A stretch of DNA of 39,005 nt, taken from Rhodobacterales bacterium 32-66-9 (GTDB lineage Bacteria > Pseudomonadota > Alphaproteobacteria > Rhodobacterales > Rhodobacteraceae). The notes below the pieces were generated by a model. It was not told the DNA's origin, made no database searches, and saw nothing but the letters and a program-made list of their open reading frames with translations. Shown here piece after piece: positions 6,889-15,274 of the stretch; position 1 is the first letter of the stretch, and every line of letters begins with the position of its first letter. The DNA lies in contig NCDY01000002.1 of the NCBI GenBank assembly GCA_002280405.1, forward strand, positions 1 through 39,005. The letters run 5' to 3'. The translations under genes were made by a program, and so were the position numbers.

Positions 6889-8844
6889 TCAAAGATGCAG
6901 CCGGTAGTGGGTAAAGCCTGCACCGTCCCTGGCAAGCCGGATCGGTCGAAAGTCCGCGACGTCATCCAGATGCGCCGCGGCCCCGTCCCCGGCGGCGAAG
7001 CTGACGGTGGTCCCGGGCATCGGCAGGAAATGCCAGTTGCGGCGTGGCGACGCGGCGACCGGCCCATTGCGCTGGACATGGGCTGCGATCACCGCCTGCA
7101 CGCGCGCGCCGTCGGTGAAGACCACCGGCAGGTCGGCTTCGGGATCCTGCAGGCGCGCGCGCCCGGCGCGGTGGCTGTTGGTGACCAGAAGATACTCGTC
7201 TTCGGCCCGCACCGGGCGGTCGCCGTGACAAAGGCCGACGATCCGCCGGGTCTCGGCGTTCACAAGGCGGCCTTGGGCGTCAAAACGGGCGGGCTGACTG
7301 AGGTCTATGGCATAGGACAGCTGCGGGATCGTCTCGAACAGGAAGGCCGGAACCTCGGGTGCCAGCAGCGGCGTGTCGGTCGAACCCGGCGCAATCTGGC
7401 AGAACACCGTCGCCGCGCGTTCCAGCCAGGTCGCAAGCTCGGACCCGGTCAGCAGCAGGGTGACGATGGTGTTCGGGAAAGGATAGAGGTCCGACAGGTT
7501 GCGCATGCGCAACGGGCCGGCGGGAATGTCGGTATAATTCAGCGGCCCGCCTCGCCCGCCCGCACGGAAGGGCGCCGCAGCGGAAAGAAGCGGCAGGCCT
7601 TCCCAGCCGGTGCCGGCCAGGGCCGCACGGACATGCATCGCTTTCGCCTCGGCGATCAGGTCAAGGGCGGCGCAAGGGGCAATCGTCGCGAACTGGGTAT
7701 GCAGGGCTGTCGGTGTCGTGCCCAGCCGCCGCCGCGACCAGGCCAGTGCCGCTCGATGATCGGGGGCCAGCGCCTGATGCAGGGCCGGGGTTGCAGAGGC
7801 CGGGCCGGTGCTGCGTCGGCCGATCCGGGTCGAAGCCCCCACCACCCGCCAGCGCCGGGAACCGGAGCGGCAGCGTTCGAGGTCCAGGTCGATGATCCCG
7901 ACATGGCTTGCGGAATGGCCCGGCATCACCGCCGGTTTTCCCGCAAGCCGTCCGGCCACCGGATCGACCGCGGCCGAGGCGGGGAAGTCGGGACCGGGAA
8001 AGACCTGGTGGCTGTGACCGGCAATCACTGCGTCAACCTCAGGCAGGGCGGCCAGGGCGGTGGCCGCGTTCTCGGTCCCGGTATCGGGGTCCAGCGCCCC
8101 GATCCCGGTATGCGCCAGCGCCACGATGATGTCGGCCCCCCGGGCGCGCAGGCGAGGCAGCCAGGCCCGGGCGGCTGCCAGAATATCGCGGGTTTGCACG
8201 CGGCCGTCGGGGGTATCGCGATCCCATTCCTCGATCTGCGGTGGGGCAAAACCGATCACGCCCACGCGGATCAGGTGCGCCCGGCCCGCCCGGTCGATGA
8301 TCTGGCGGCGCAGGATGGTGAACGGGGGCACCAGCGTCTCGTCCCGGGCCGGGCTTTTGCCAAGCCGGGTCGCGACATTGGCTGAAACGACCGGAAACTG
8401 CGCGTCGGTCAGGACCTGTGACAGAAAGCGCAGACCATAGTCGAACTCATGGTTCCCCAGCGTGATGGCGTCGTAGCCCAGGGTGTTGAAAGCGGTGATC
8501 ACCGGATGCGCGCGCCTGCGCCGGGCATTGGCGGCATAGTCGGCAATCGGGCTGCCTTGCAGGAAGTCGCCATTGTCAAAGAGCAGGCAATTCTGCGCCT
8601 CGCCCCGCGCCTCGGCGATCTGCTGCGACACCGCGCCCAGTCCGAGGTTCAGGTTCGGCCGGTTCGCGCAATAGTCGTAAGGCATCAGGCTGGCATGGAG
8701 ATCGCTGGTGGCGATCAGCCGCAGAGCCGCCAACGGGCCATGCAACGTGGCGGCGCGCGGCGCGCTTCCGGTCTCGCCGGCACCACCTTCCAGGGGGGCG
8801 GCATCCGGCGAACTGACGACTGCTGCAGTCGGAACGTGATACAT
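6889..8844 (-). CDS. 2',3'-cyclic-nucleotide 2'-phosphodiesterase/3'-nucleotidase family protein (no signal peptide)
   Basis: A 651-residue 5'-nucleotidase/CpdB-type enzyme: an N-terminal calcineurin-like metallophosphatase domain followed by a C-terminal 5'-nucleotidase substrate domain. Metal ligands are visible in ATSDLHA (D48, H50), LFDNGDFLQGSP (D90-D93), GNHEFDYG (N131, H132), LAHTGIG and GHSHQVFPG. The C-terminal half has DLYPFPNTIVTL, typical of CpdB. Classical CpdB is periplasmic; here residues 1-40 are polar and Gly/Ala-rich with no hydrophobic core, so the protein looks cytoplasmic. Start at ATG 8844, five bases after GGAAG; a GTG lies just upstream. It leads an operon with the HAD phosphatase and is divergent from nudC. 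Confidence 0.9.
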   Translation of the reverse strand: MYHVPTAAVVSSPDAAPLEGGAGETGSAPRAATLHGPLAALRLIATSDLHASLMPYDYCANRPNLNLGLGAVSQQIAEARGEAQNCLLFDNGDFLQGSPIADYAANARRRRAHPVITAFNTLGYDAITLGNHEFDYGLRFLSQVLTDAQFPVVSANVATRLGKSPARDETLVPPFTILRRQIIDRAGRAHLIRVGVIGFAPPQIEEWDRDTPDGRVQTRDILAAARAWLPRLRARGADIIVALAHTGIGALDPDTGTENAATALAALPEVDAVIAGHSHQVFPGPDFPASAAVDPVAGRLAGKPAVMPGHSASHVGIIDLDLERCRSGSRRWRVVGASTRIGRRSTGPASATPALHQALAPDHRAALAWSRRRLGTTPTALHTQFATIAPCAALDLIAEAKAMHVRAALAGTGWEGLPLLSAAAPFRAGGRGGPLNYTDIPAGPLRMRNLSDLYPFPNTIVTLLLTGSELATWLERAATVFCQIAPGSTDTPLLAPEVPAFLFETIPQLSYAIDLSQPARFDAQGRLVNAETRRIVGLCHGDRPVRAEDEYLLVTNSHRAGRARLQDPEADLPVVFTDGARVQAVIAAHVQRNGPVAASPRRNWHFLPMPGTTVSFAAGDGAAAHLDDVADFRPIRLARDGAGFTHYRLHL

Positions 8845-8933
8845 CACACTTCCAGTGACCCGTTGCGAACCTACTCACCAGGCAAACTCGAACCACAATT
8901 CACACCCCTGACGCGAGCGTTCTATCGGTGGGG

Positions 8934-8963
8934 TTGTGTCAATGTTGTGGCAAATTGTCGTTA
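8934..8963. promoter_or_regulatory. Tandem TTGTGNCAA repeats between the divergent cpdB-like and nudC genes
   Basis: TTGTGTCAA (8934-8942) and TTGTGGCAA (8945-8953) are spaced by 11 bp, one helical turn. A partial third copy, TTGTCGTTA, starts at 8955. Each full copy is a TTG-N3-CAA palindrome. They sit mid-way in the 224-bp intergenic region, about 90 bp from the cpdB-like start and 115 bp from the nudC start. This looks like an operator array, but no regulator is identified. Confidence 0.35.
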
Positions 8964-9068
8964 TTCACGCGGAGGTTGTGCGATTGCGGCGTGTTGCCGA
9001 TTGAAACCGGCGGGAAAGCGGCAGAGGCTCGATCGAAGCCAAAACAGTGATGAAAACGACGGTCGGCC

Positions 9069-10019
9069 ATGCGCATCGCGGAAACAGTGACCTTCGGGGG
9101 ATCGGGCCTTGACCGGCATGCGACCTTGCGACGCGATGCGACCGGGCTGGACCAGGCGCTGCGCGCGGGGACAGTGCTGCCGATCTGGCGTGGCAAGCCT
9201 CTGTTCAACCAGGACCGCCTTGCCTGGGTTGCCGCCAACCATCCGGTGCTGGCGCTGGCGGGACCCCCGGTCTTTCTGGGGCTGGACGAAGGAACTCCGC
9301 GCTTTGCCGCCGACCTGTCGGACTGGTCGCCCGAAGCGGGGGCGGACGCGCCCGAGGCCGGGTTCTTCGACCAGACTGTCCGGCACCATCCCGCGCTGCC
9401 GGGGGGCGAAGGGTTCACTGAACTGCGCGGGGTGATGACCCGCCTTGACGCGCGCGAGGCGGAACTTGTCGTCACCGGCAAGGCTTTGCTGCATTGGCAC
9501 CGGACCCATGGATTCTGCTCGGCCTGCGGGGCAAGGTCGGTCCTGGCACAGGGCGGCTGGCAGCGGCTGTGTCCGGCTTGCGGCGCACAGCATTTCCCGC
9601 GCACGGACCCGGTGGTGATCATGCTGGTGACGCAAGGCAATTCCGTGCTTCTGGGTCGCAGCCCAGGCTGGCCCGAGGGCATGTTTTCGCTGCTGGCCGG
9701 TTTCGCCGAACCTGGCGAGACCATCGAAGCCGCCGTCCGGCGCGAGGTGATGGAAGAGACCGGCGTGACCTGCGGTGCGGTCAGCTATCTGGCCAGCCAG
9801 CCCTGGCCTTTCCCGGCCTCGCTGATGATCGCCGCGCGGACCGAGGCCCTGACGCGCGAGATCCGGCTGGACCCCGAAGAGCTGGACTCGGCCCTGTGGG
9901 TCACGCGGGAAGAGCTGGTGCAATCCTTTGCCGGGCGGCACCCGACGATCCGCCCTGGCCGGAAAGGCGCCATCGCGAATTTCATTCTGCGCAACTGGCT
10001 TGCGGACCGCCTTGATTGA
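9069..10019 (+). CDS. nudC: NAD(+) diphosphatase / NADH pyrophosphatase
   Basis: NudC (316 aa) cleaves NADH/NAD to NMN(H) and AMP and is also the enzyme that removes NAD caps from RNA. The zinc ribbon has two CxxC pairs, CSACG and CPACG, at about residues 150-172. The Nudix box GFAEPGETIEAAVRREVMEE starts near residue 211. The NudC-specific motif SQPWPFPAS follows at about 241-249 and separates it from other Nudix enzymes. The N-terminal region is shorter in conserved motifs, as usual. ATG 9069 has a weak ribosome-binding site (CGGTCGGCC upstream). It is divergent from the cpdB-like gene, and the SRPBCC gene follows after 56 bp. Confidence 0.96.
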   Translation: MRIAETVTFGGSGLDRHATLRRDATGLDQALRAGTVLPIWRGKPLFNQDRLAWVAANHPVLALAGPPVFLGLDEGTPRFAADLSDWSPEAGADAPEAGFFDQTVRHHPALPGGEGFTELRGVMTRLDAREAELVVTGKALLHWHRTHGFCSACGARSVLAQGGWQRLCPACGAQHFPRTDPVVIMLVTQGNSVLLGRSPGWPEGMFSLLAGFAEPGETIEAAVRREVMEETGVTCGAVSYLASQPWPFPASLMIAARTEALTREIRLDPEELDSALWVTREELVQSFAGRHPTIRPGRKGAIANFILRNWLADRLD

Positions 10020-10075
10020 CCCGAACATCCTGATATGCCGATGACCCGACCGGACCTTCACCCCGCGGAGCGCAG

Positions 10076-10552
10076 ATGAAACTGACGGCCAAGACCGACC
10101 TTGAAGTCCCTGCGGCCGCTGTCTTCGCGACGCTGATCGACCATCCCGCATGGGAACGCGAAGCGGTCCGCAACGGGGTCGAGATCCAGCGTCCGGCGGA
10201 TGCGCCCGCCATGGGGGTCGGGGCGGAATGGCGCATTCGCGGCCATTTTCGCGGCAAGGCGCGCAAGGTGCAGATCCGCGTCGAAGAGTTGACCCAGGAT
10301 CAGCGGATCGGGCTCGGGATCGACAGCCCCTCGGTCGAGGGGACGACCCGGCTGGAAGTGATGGCCCTGTCTGCGCGCCGCAGCCGGTTGCGGGTGGACC
10401 TGGAGGTCAAGCCGAAGACGCTGGCGGCGCGGCTGTTCATCAACACGATGCGGCTGGCCAAGGGCCGGGTTCAAGCCAGGTTCGAGACCCGGCTGGGCCA
10501 GTTGGGCGCGCGGATCAAGGACCGCTACGACCGCAGGCAAAGCCTGGCCTAG
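10076..10552 (+). CDS. SRPBCC family protein
   Basis: A 158-residue START/Bet v 1-like (SRPBCC) domain protein, which forms a hydrophobic ligand-binding cavity. Function is unknown. The opening MKLTAKTDLEVPAAAVFATL is the usual first strand and helix of the fold; GAEWRIRGHFRGKARKVQIRV forms the central strands, and the C-terminal long helix is LAKGRVQARFETRLGQLGARI. The start has GGAG six bases upstream. Its TAG stop overlaps the TAG stop of pheA on the opposite strand through a shared CTAG (10549-10552). Confidence 0.85.
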   Translation: MKLTAKTDLEVPAAAVFATLIDHPAWEREAVRNGVEIQRPADAPAMGVGAEWRIRGHFRGKARKVQIRVEELTQDQRIGLGIDSPSVEGTTRLEVMALSARRSRLRVDLEVKPKTLAARLFINTMRLAKGRVQARFETRLGQLGARIKDRYDRRQSLA

Positions 10553-11382
10553 CCGCGCTCCCGGTCCGCCGGATAGACGCCGAGGATGCGATGCTCCGAG
10601 GTGAAATAGCGCAACTCCTCCAGCGCCAAAGCGACGTTGGAATCCTCGGGGTGGCCTTCGATGTCGGCATAGAACTCGGTCGCGGTAAAGGTGCCGCCGA
10701 CCATGTAGCTTTCCAACTTGGTCATGTTGACGCCGTTGGTGGCAAAGCCGCCCATCGCCTTGTAGAGCGCGGCCGGAATGTTGCGGACCCGGAAGGTGAA
10801 GGTGGTGATCATCTTGCCCCGGCCGCGTCGCGTGAGGTCGGGCGTGCGCGACATCACCAGGAACCGGGTGGTGTTGTTCGCCTGATCCTCGATGTGCCGG
10901 GCCAGCACGTCCAGACCGTAGATCCCGGCAGCAAGCTCGCTGGCCAGCGCGGCCTTGGTCCGGTCGTTGCCGGCGGCCACCTCGCGTGCCGCGCGCGCGT
11001 TGTCGGAACTGACCTTGCCCAGGATGCCCCGCGCCTTCAGGAATCCCGCGCATTGCGGCAGGATTACAACGTGGCCATGGGCTTCCCTGACGTCTTCCAG
11101 CCGCGCGCCCTTCACGCCCAGAAGGTTCACATGCACGCGGACGAAGGCCTCGTCGACGATGTGCAGGCCGGCGCGCGGCAGCAGGGAATGCACGTCCGCG
11201 ACCCGGCCATAGGTCGAGTTCTCGACGGCCAGCATCCCCAGATCGACCTCTCCCCGCGCGACCTTGTCGACGACTTCCTCGAAAGTGGTGCTTGGAACCG
11301 CTTCGAATTCCGGGCGGGATTGCTGGCATGCCTGATGCGAATAGGCGCCAAGCTCTCCCTGAAACGCGATGCGACCGGCCAT
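10549..11382 (-). CDS. pheA: Prephenate dehydratase
   Basis: A 277-residue monofunctional prephenate dehydratase that decarboxylates and dehydrates prephenate to phenylpyruvate in phenylalanine synthesis. The PDT domain covers about residues 4-180: IAFQGELGAYSHQA, LAVENSTYGRV and the catalytic TRF motif at 172-174. A C-terminal ACT domain (about 190-270) should sense phenylalanine, but where classical enzymes have ESRP this one has ESYM (224-227), a form I recall from other alphaproteobacteria. No chorismate mutase domain is fused. The ATG at 11382 is chosen because the protein begins at the family start with AAAGG upstream; a much longer frame continues upstream only by chance. It is divergent from the cytochrome c gene. 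Confidence 0.95.
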   Translation of the reverse strand: MAGRIAFQGELGAYSHQACQQSRPEFEAVPSTTFEEVVDKVARGEVDLGMLAVENSTYGRVADVHSLLPRAGLHIVDEAFVRVHVNLLGVKGARLEDVREAHGHVVILPQCAGFLKARGILGKVSSDNARAAREVAAGNDRTKAALASELAAGIYGLDVLARHIEDQANNTTRFLVMSRTPDLTRRGRGKMITTFTFRVRNIPAALYKAMGGFATNGVNMTKLESYMVGGTFTATEFYADIEGHPEDSNVALALEELRYFTSEHRILGVYPADRERG

Positions 11383-11441
11383 CTGGTGCCTTTCCCTGTC
11401 GAAAACCTGCCCTGCGGGGCGATTGGTCGCGCGTCTACACC

Positions 11442-11471
11442 TTGAAACCGAACGGGGGAAGCGGATAGATA
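11442..11471 (+). promoter_or_regulatory. Candidate promoter of the cytochrome c gene
   Basis: TTGAAA (11442-11447) is a good -35 box. A weak -10, TAGATA (11466-11471), lies 18 bp downstream. It is placed about 35 bp before the cytochrome c ATG in the gap divergent from pheA. The -10 match is poor, so confidence is limited. Confidence 0.35.
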
Positions 11472-11505
11472 GCGCCCAGACAAGACCCCGGGATAGGTGA
11501 GACCC

Positions 11506-12039
11506 ATGTTCGACACGATGACGACGACCAAGACGGTGGGCGCGGTCTGCGGCTCGCTTCTGGTCCTGCTGCTGGTGAGCTGGGCGGGCGATACGCTCTA
11601 CACTGTCGGCGGCTCGAACCACACCACGGGTGCAGAGGGCAAGGTTGCCCAAGCCTACACGATCGACACCGGCGAGGCCGCAGCGCCGGCCGAAAGCACG
11701 GCAGCAGTGGTGGATGTCGCCGCCCTGCTGGCAGCGGGTGATCCGGCGGCCGGCAAGGCGGTGTTCAACAAATGCGCCTCGTGCCACAAGCTGACCGGCA
11801 GCAATGGTGTCGGCCCGTATCTGAATGGCGTGGTCGGGCGCAACCACGGCTCTGTGGCGGACTACACCTATTCCGAGGCGATGGCGGCGAAGTCGGCGGA
11901 ACCCTGGACGCCGGAAGCCCTGTTTGCGTTCCTCGAAAACCCGAAGAAGGCCATCCCGGGGACCAAAATGGCCTTTGCCGGTCTGCCGAAGCCGGAAGAT
12001 CGGGCCAATGTGATCGCCTATCTGGCCTCCAATCCCTGA
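11506..12039 (+). CDS. Membrane-anchored c-type cytochrome (cyt cy type)
   Basis: A 177-residue cytochrome c with an uncleaved N-terminal membrane anchor (about residues 10-27, [15 protein letters not shown]), a flexible Ala/Pro/Glu-rich linker (about 40-75) and a class I heme domain. Heme is bound at CASCH (90-94), and the axial Met is in GTKMAF (M155). This layout matches cyt cy of Rhodobacter capsulatus, which shuttles electrons from the bc1 complex to the cbb3 oxidase or reaction centre while tethered to the membrane. ATG 11506 is chosen because AGGTGAG precedes it; GTG 11497 is an unlikely alternative. It is monocistronic, with a terminator 25 bp downstream. Confidence 0.93.
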   Translation: MFDTMTTTKTVGAVCGSLLVLLLVSWAGDTLYTVGGSNHTTGAEGKVAQAYTIDTGEAAAPAESTAAVVDVAALLAAGDPAAGKAVFNKCASCHKLTGSNGVGPYLNGVVGRNHGSVADYTYSEAMAAKSAEPWTPEALFAFLENPKKAIPGTKMAFAGLPKPEDRANVIAYLASNP

Positions 12040-12060
12040 TCGGCCCGAAGCCGTGCCAAC

Positions 12061-12090
12061 AAAGCCGCCCCCGCCGGGCGGCTTTTGTTT
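12061..12090 (+). terminator. Rho-independent terminator of the cytochrome c gene
   Basis: AAAGCCGCCC (12061-12070) pairs perfectly with GGGCGGCTTT (12076-12085) around a CCGCC loop, followed by TTTTGTTTT. It begins 22 bases after the cytochrome stop codon and is the clearest intrinsic terminator in the window. Confidence 0.92.
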
Positions 12091-12123
12091 TGTGCTCACG
12101 CAATCGCGTCGGGCAATCGCGGC

Positions 12124-12153
12124 TTGATGGCTCGACAAAGCCTGCGTTAGCAT
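12124..12153 (+). promoter_or_regulatory. Candidate sigma-70 promoter of the yej operon
   Basis: TTGATG (12124-12129), an 18-bp spacer and TAGCAT (12148-12153) match four of six bases at each box. This would start transcription about 30 bases before the yejA ATG at 12193 and lies after the cytochrome terminator. Confidence 0.4.
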
Positions 12154-12192
12154 AAATGAATGTCGCAGGCGGAACGCGGTGGAGGCTGACGA

Positions 12193-14109
12193 ATGCGGAC
12201 AGACAGGCGGGTGGCAGCGGAAACGAAAGCGGTGCGAACGGGCTTTGTCCCCCTTTTCGCGACCGGCTCGCTGATCCTCGCGCTCGCGGCGCTTGCCCTG
12301 CCGGTCCGGGCGGAAACCGTCATCAAGTCCTACGGCATCTCCACTTTCGGCGACCTGCCGCTTCCCGCCGATTTCAAGAACCTGCCCTATGTGAATCCTG
12401 ATGCTCCCAAGGGCGGCGAAATCAGCCAATGGGCGCCGGGGTCGTTCGATTCGTTCAATCCTTACGCGATCGCCGGCAACGCGGCGGCGCTGTCGTCGAT
12501 CTTCTACGAATCCATCCTGTCCGGCACGCTGGACGACATCAGCGCCGCCTACTGCCTTCTGTGCGAGACGATGGAGTATCCCGAAGACCGCTCCTGGGTG
12601 ATCTTCAACCTGCGCCGCGACGTGACCTTTTCGGACGGCAGCCCGATGACGGCCGAGGATGTCCTGTTCAGCTACGAGCTGTTCCGCGACAAGGGCATCC
12701 CGGAATACCGCAGCGTGGCGAACGCCAAGTTCCAGTCGGTCGAGGTGCTGGATCCCTACCGCATCAAGTTCACCTTTACCCCCGGCACCCCGTTCCGCGA
12801 CATGCCCGCGCAGGCGGGCGGGACGATCATTTTTTCCAAGGCGGATTACGAGGCGAACAACCGCGATCTGGAAAAATCCAGCCTGGAGCCCTTCCTTGGC
12901 ACCGGGCCCTATGTGCTGGAAAGCTTCAAGCCCGGTCAGCAGATCATCTACAAGCGCAATCCGGACTACTGGGGCGAGAAGCACCCCCTGAACGTGGGCC
13001 AGAACAACTTCGACCGCATCCGGATCGAGTATTTCGGCGACGACAACGCCGCGATGGAGGCGTTCAAGGCGGGCGTCTACACCTTCCGCAACGAAAGCGA
13101 TCCGAAGCGTTGGGCAACCGGGTATGACTTTCCGTCCATTGCGGCAGGGGACGTGGTCAAGGACGTGATCCCTTCGGGCAACATCGCGGGCGGCCAGGCG
13201 ATCATCTTCAACCTCCGCCGCGCCCAGTTCCAGGATCCCCGCGTGCGTGAGGCGCTCGGGCTGGTCTTCAACTTCGAATGGTCGAACAAGGCGCTGTTCT
13301 ACGGGCTCCTGGCACGGATCAACTCGATCTGGGAGAACTCCGAGATGGCCGCGACCGGGACGCCGACGCCGGGCGAGGTCGCTGTCCTGCAACCGCTGGT
13401 CGACGAGGGGCTGTTGCCGGCAAGCATCCTGACCGATGAGGTCAGGATGGCCTCGGTGTCATCCGAAGATCGCGCGCTTGACCGCAAGAACCTGCGCGCC
13501 GCTTCGGCCCTTCTGGACGAGGCCGGATGGACCGTCGGCGACGACGGCAAACGCCGCAACGCCAGAGGTGAGACCCTGCGGATGGCAATGGTCCATTCCC
13601 GCACTGATCTTCTGCCGGTGATGAACGCCTATGTCGAGAACCTGCTTGCGCTTGGGGTGGATGCCAGCTTCGAGATCATCGACGATCCGCAGCTGCAGGA
13701 ACGCGCCAGCCCGCCGAACTTCGACTTCGACGCGCTGCCGACGACCGTGGTCAACGGCGGGCTGGAACCCGGGGGCGTCTTGAAACAGGCCTGGGCCTCG
13801 GTCGCCAAGGACAATTCCAGCCGCAACCGGATGGGCTATGCCGACCCGGCCGTGGACAGGATTCTGGACCTGGTCGAAGCCGCGAACAGCCGCGAGGAGC
13901 TTTACACCACGGTCAAGGCCCTGGACCGCGTGCTGCGGTCGCAGTTCGTGATCGTCCCGCGCTACTACAAGAAGGACAACTGGGTCGCCTATTACAACAT
14001 GTATGAACGCCCCCAGACCCTGCCTCCCTATGCTCTGGGCGAACTGTCGATCTGGTGGTACAACGCCGAAAAAGCCGACGCGCTGAAAGCCAAGGGCGTG
14101 TTGAAGTAA
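12193..14109 (+). CDS. yejA: Extracellular solute-binding protein of a YejABEF-type peptide ABC importer
   Basis: A 638-residue family 5 (SBP_bac_5) periplasmic binding protein that delivers oligopeptides to the YejBEF membrane complex; the E. coli system imports microcin C. A Sec signal peptide is visible at residues 15-40, ending LALPVRA before ETV. The mature start [12 protein letters not shown] and [10 protein letters not shown] are typical of YejA. The family 5 core continues with [20 protein letters not shown] and [12 protein letters not shown]. The start has GGAGG 7 bases upstream. Followed by yejB, yejE and yejF, it completes a four-gene transporter. The natural substrate here is inferred only by family. 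Confidence 0.94.
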   Translation: MRTDRRVAAETKAVRTGFVPLFATGSLILALAALALPVRAETVIKSYGISTFGDLPLPADFKNLPYVNPDAPKGGEISQWAPGSFDSFNPYAIAGNAAALSSIFYESILSGTLDDISAAYCLLCETMEYPEDRSWVIFNLRRDVTFSDGSPMTAEDVLFSYELFRDKGIPEYRSVANAKFQSVEVLDPYRIKFTFTPGTPFRDMPAQAGGTIIFSKADYEANNRDLEKSSLEPFLGTGPYVLESFKPGQQIIYKRNPDYWGEKHPLNVGQNNFDRIRIEYFGDDNAAMEAFKAGVYTFRNESDPKRWATGYDFPSIAAGDVVKDVIPSGNIAGGQAIIFNLRRAQFQDPRVREALGLVFNFEWSNKALFYGLLARINSIWENSEMAATGTPTPGEVAVLQPLVDEGLLPASILTDEVRMASVSSEDRALDRKNLRAASALLDEAGWTVGDDGKRRNARGETLRMAMVHSRTDLLPVMNAYVENLLALGVDASFEIIDDPQLQERASPPNFDFDALPTTVVNGGLEPGGVLKQAWASVAKDNSSRNRMGYADPAVDRILDLVEAANSREELYTTVKALDRVLRSQFVIVPRYYKKDNWVAYYNMYERPQTLPPYALGELSIWWYNAEKADALKAKGVLK

Positions 14110-14128
14110 CGAAAGACGGGCAGGGATC

Positions 14129-15274
14129 TTGGGCGCCTATATCCTCCGCAGGTTGCTGCTGGTGATCCCCACGCTGTTCGGCGTGATGGTGATCAACTTC
14201 GCGCTGACCCAGTTCGTCCCCGGCGGGCCGGTGCAGCAGGTCATCGCCCGGCTGGAGGGCGAGGGTGACTCCATCCAGAACCTCGGCGGCTCGGAAGGTG
14301 GCGGGGTGCAAGAGGAAGGCACTGGCGGTTACGTCGGCGCGCGCGGCCTGCCGCCCGAATTCATCGCCAGGCTGGAAGTGCAGTTCGGCTTTGCCCGCAT
14401 CGTCTGCGACGATGGATTCACCGGCACGCCCAGCGTCGCCGCGCCCGAATGCCGGAAAGAGGCGATCCCGGCGGTCGAACGCTTTTTCATCATGATGGGC
14501 AACTATCTGACCTTCGACTTCGGCCAAAGCTACTTCCGCTCGATCTCGGTCGTCGAACTCGTGATCGAGAAGATGCCGGTGTCGATCACCCTCGGCCTCT
14601 GGTCGACGCTGATCGCTTACCTCATCTCGATCCCGCTCGGCATCCGCAAGGCGGTGCACGACGGGTCGGGATTTGACACCTGGACCTCCGGCGTCATCAT
14701 CGCGGCCTACGCGATCCCGGGGTTCCTGTTCGCGATCCTGCTGATGGTCGTCTTCGCGGGCGGGTCCTATTTCCAGTGGTTCCCCCTGCGCGGTCTGACC
14801 AGCGACAACTGGGCGGAACTGAGCCTCTGGGGCAAGACCGTCGATTACCTGTGGCACATCACCCTGCCGGTGACGGCGCAGCTGATCTCGTCCTTTGCGG
14901 TGCTCACGCTGCTGACCAAGAACAGCTTTCTGGACGAGATCAAGAAGCAGTATGTCCTGACTGCCCGCGCCAAGGGCCTGTCAGAGGGACGCGTCCTCTA
15001 TGGCCACGTCTTCCGCAACGCGATGCTGATCGTGATCGCGGGCTTTCCCGGCCTGTTTCTTGCAGTGTTCTTCGGCTCCAGCCTTTTGATCGAGGTGATC
15101 TTCTCGCTGGACGGCCTTGGCCAGCTTGGCTTCCGGTCGGCGGTGGAACGCGACTACCCGGTCATCTTCGGCACGCTCTTCGCCTTCGGGCTGATCGGGC
15201 TGGTCGTCGGCATCCTGTCGGACCTGATGTATGTCTTCGTCGATCCCCGCATCGACTTTGAAAGGCGCGGGTGA
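14129..15274 (+). CDS. yejB: YejB-type peptide ABC transporter permease
   Basis: A 381-residue inner-membrane permease of the DppB/OppB class. The first membrane helix is [19 protein letters not shown] long periplasmic insertion follows (about residues 45-125), Gly/Glu-rich with two Cys. Then come five further helices and the EAA loop [18 protein letters not shown] (about 281-298) that docks on the ATPase. Translation starts at TTG 14129, six bases after CAGGGA; no in-frame ATG gives the complete first helix. Its stop overlaps the yejE ATG (TGATG). Confidence 0.93.
   Translation: MGAYILRRLLLVIPTLFGVMVINFALTQFVPGGPVQQVIARLEGEGDSIQNLGGSEGGGVQEEGTGGYVGARGLPPEFIARLEVQFGFARIVCDDGFTGTPSVAAPECRKEAIPAVERFFIMMGNYLTFDFGQSYFRSISVVELVIEKMPVSITLGLWSTLIAYLISIPLGIRKAVHDGSGFDTWTSGVIIAAYAIPGFLFAILLMVVFAGGSYFQWFPLRGLTSDNWAELSLWGKTVDYLWHITLPVTAQLISSFAVLTLLTKNSFLDEIKKQYVLTARAKGLSEGRVLYGHVFRNAMLIVIAGFPGLFLAVFFGSSLLIEVIFSLDGLGQLGFRSAVERDYPVIFGTLFAFGLIGLVVGILSDLMYVFVDPRIDFERRG

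Noticed and set aside
6787-8385. A 532-codon plus-strand ORF
   Set aside because: Antisense to the cpdB-like gene, whose metallophosphatase motifs are complete.
10549-13392. A 947-codon minus-strand frame extending pheA through the cytochrome c and yejA genes
   Set aside because: Only the last 277 codons match prephenate dehydratase. The rest is antisense to two clear genes and low-complexity.
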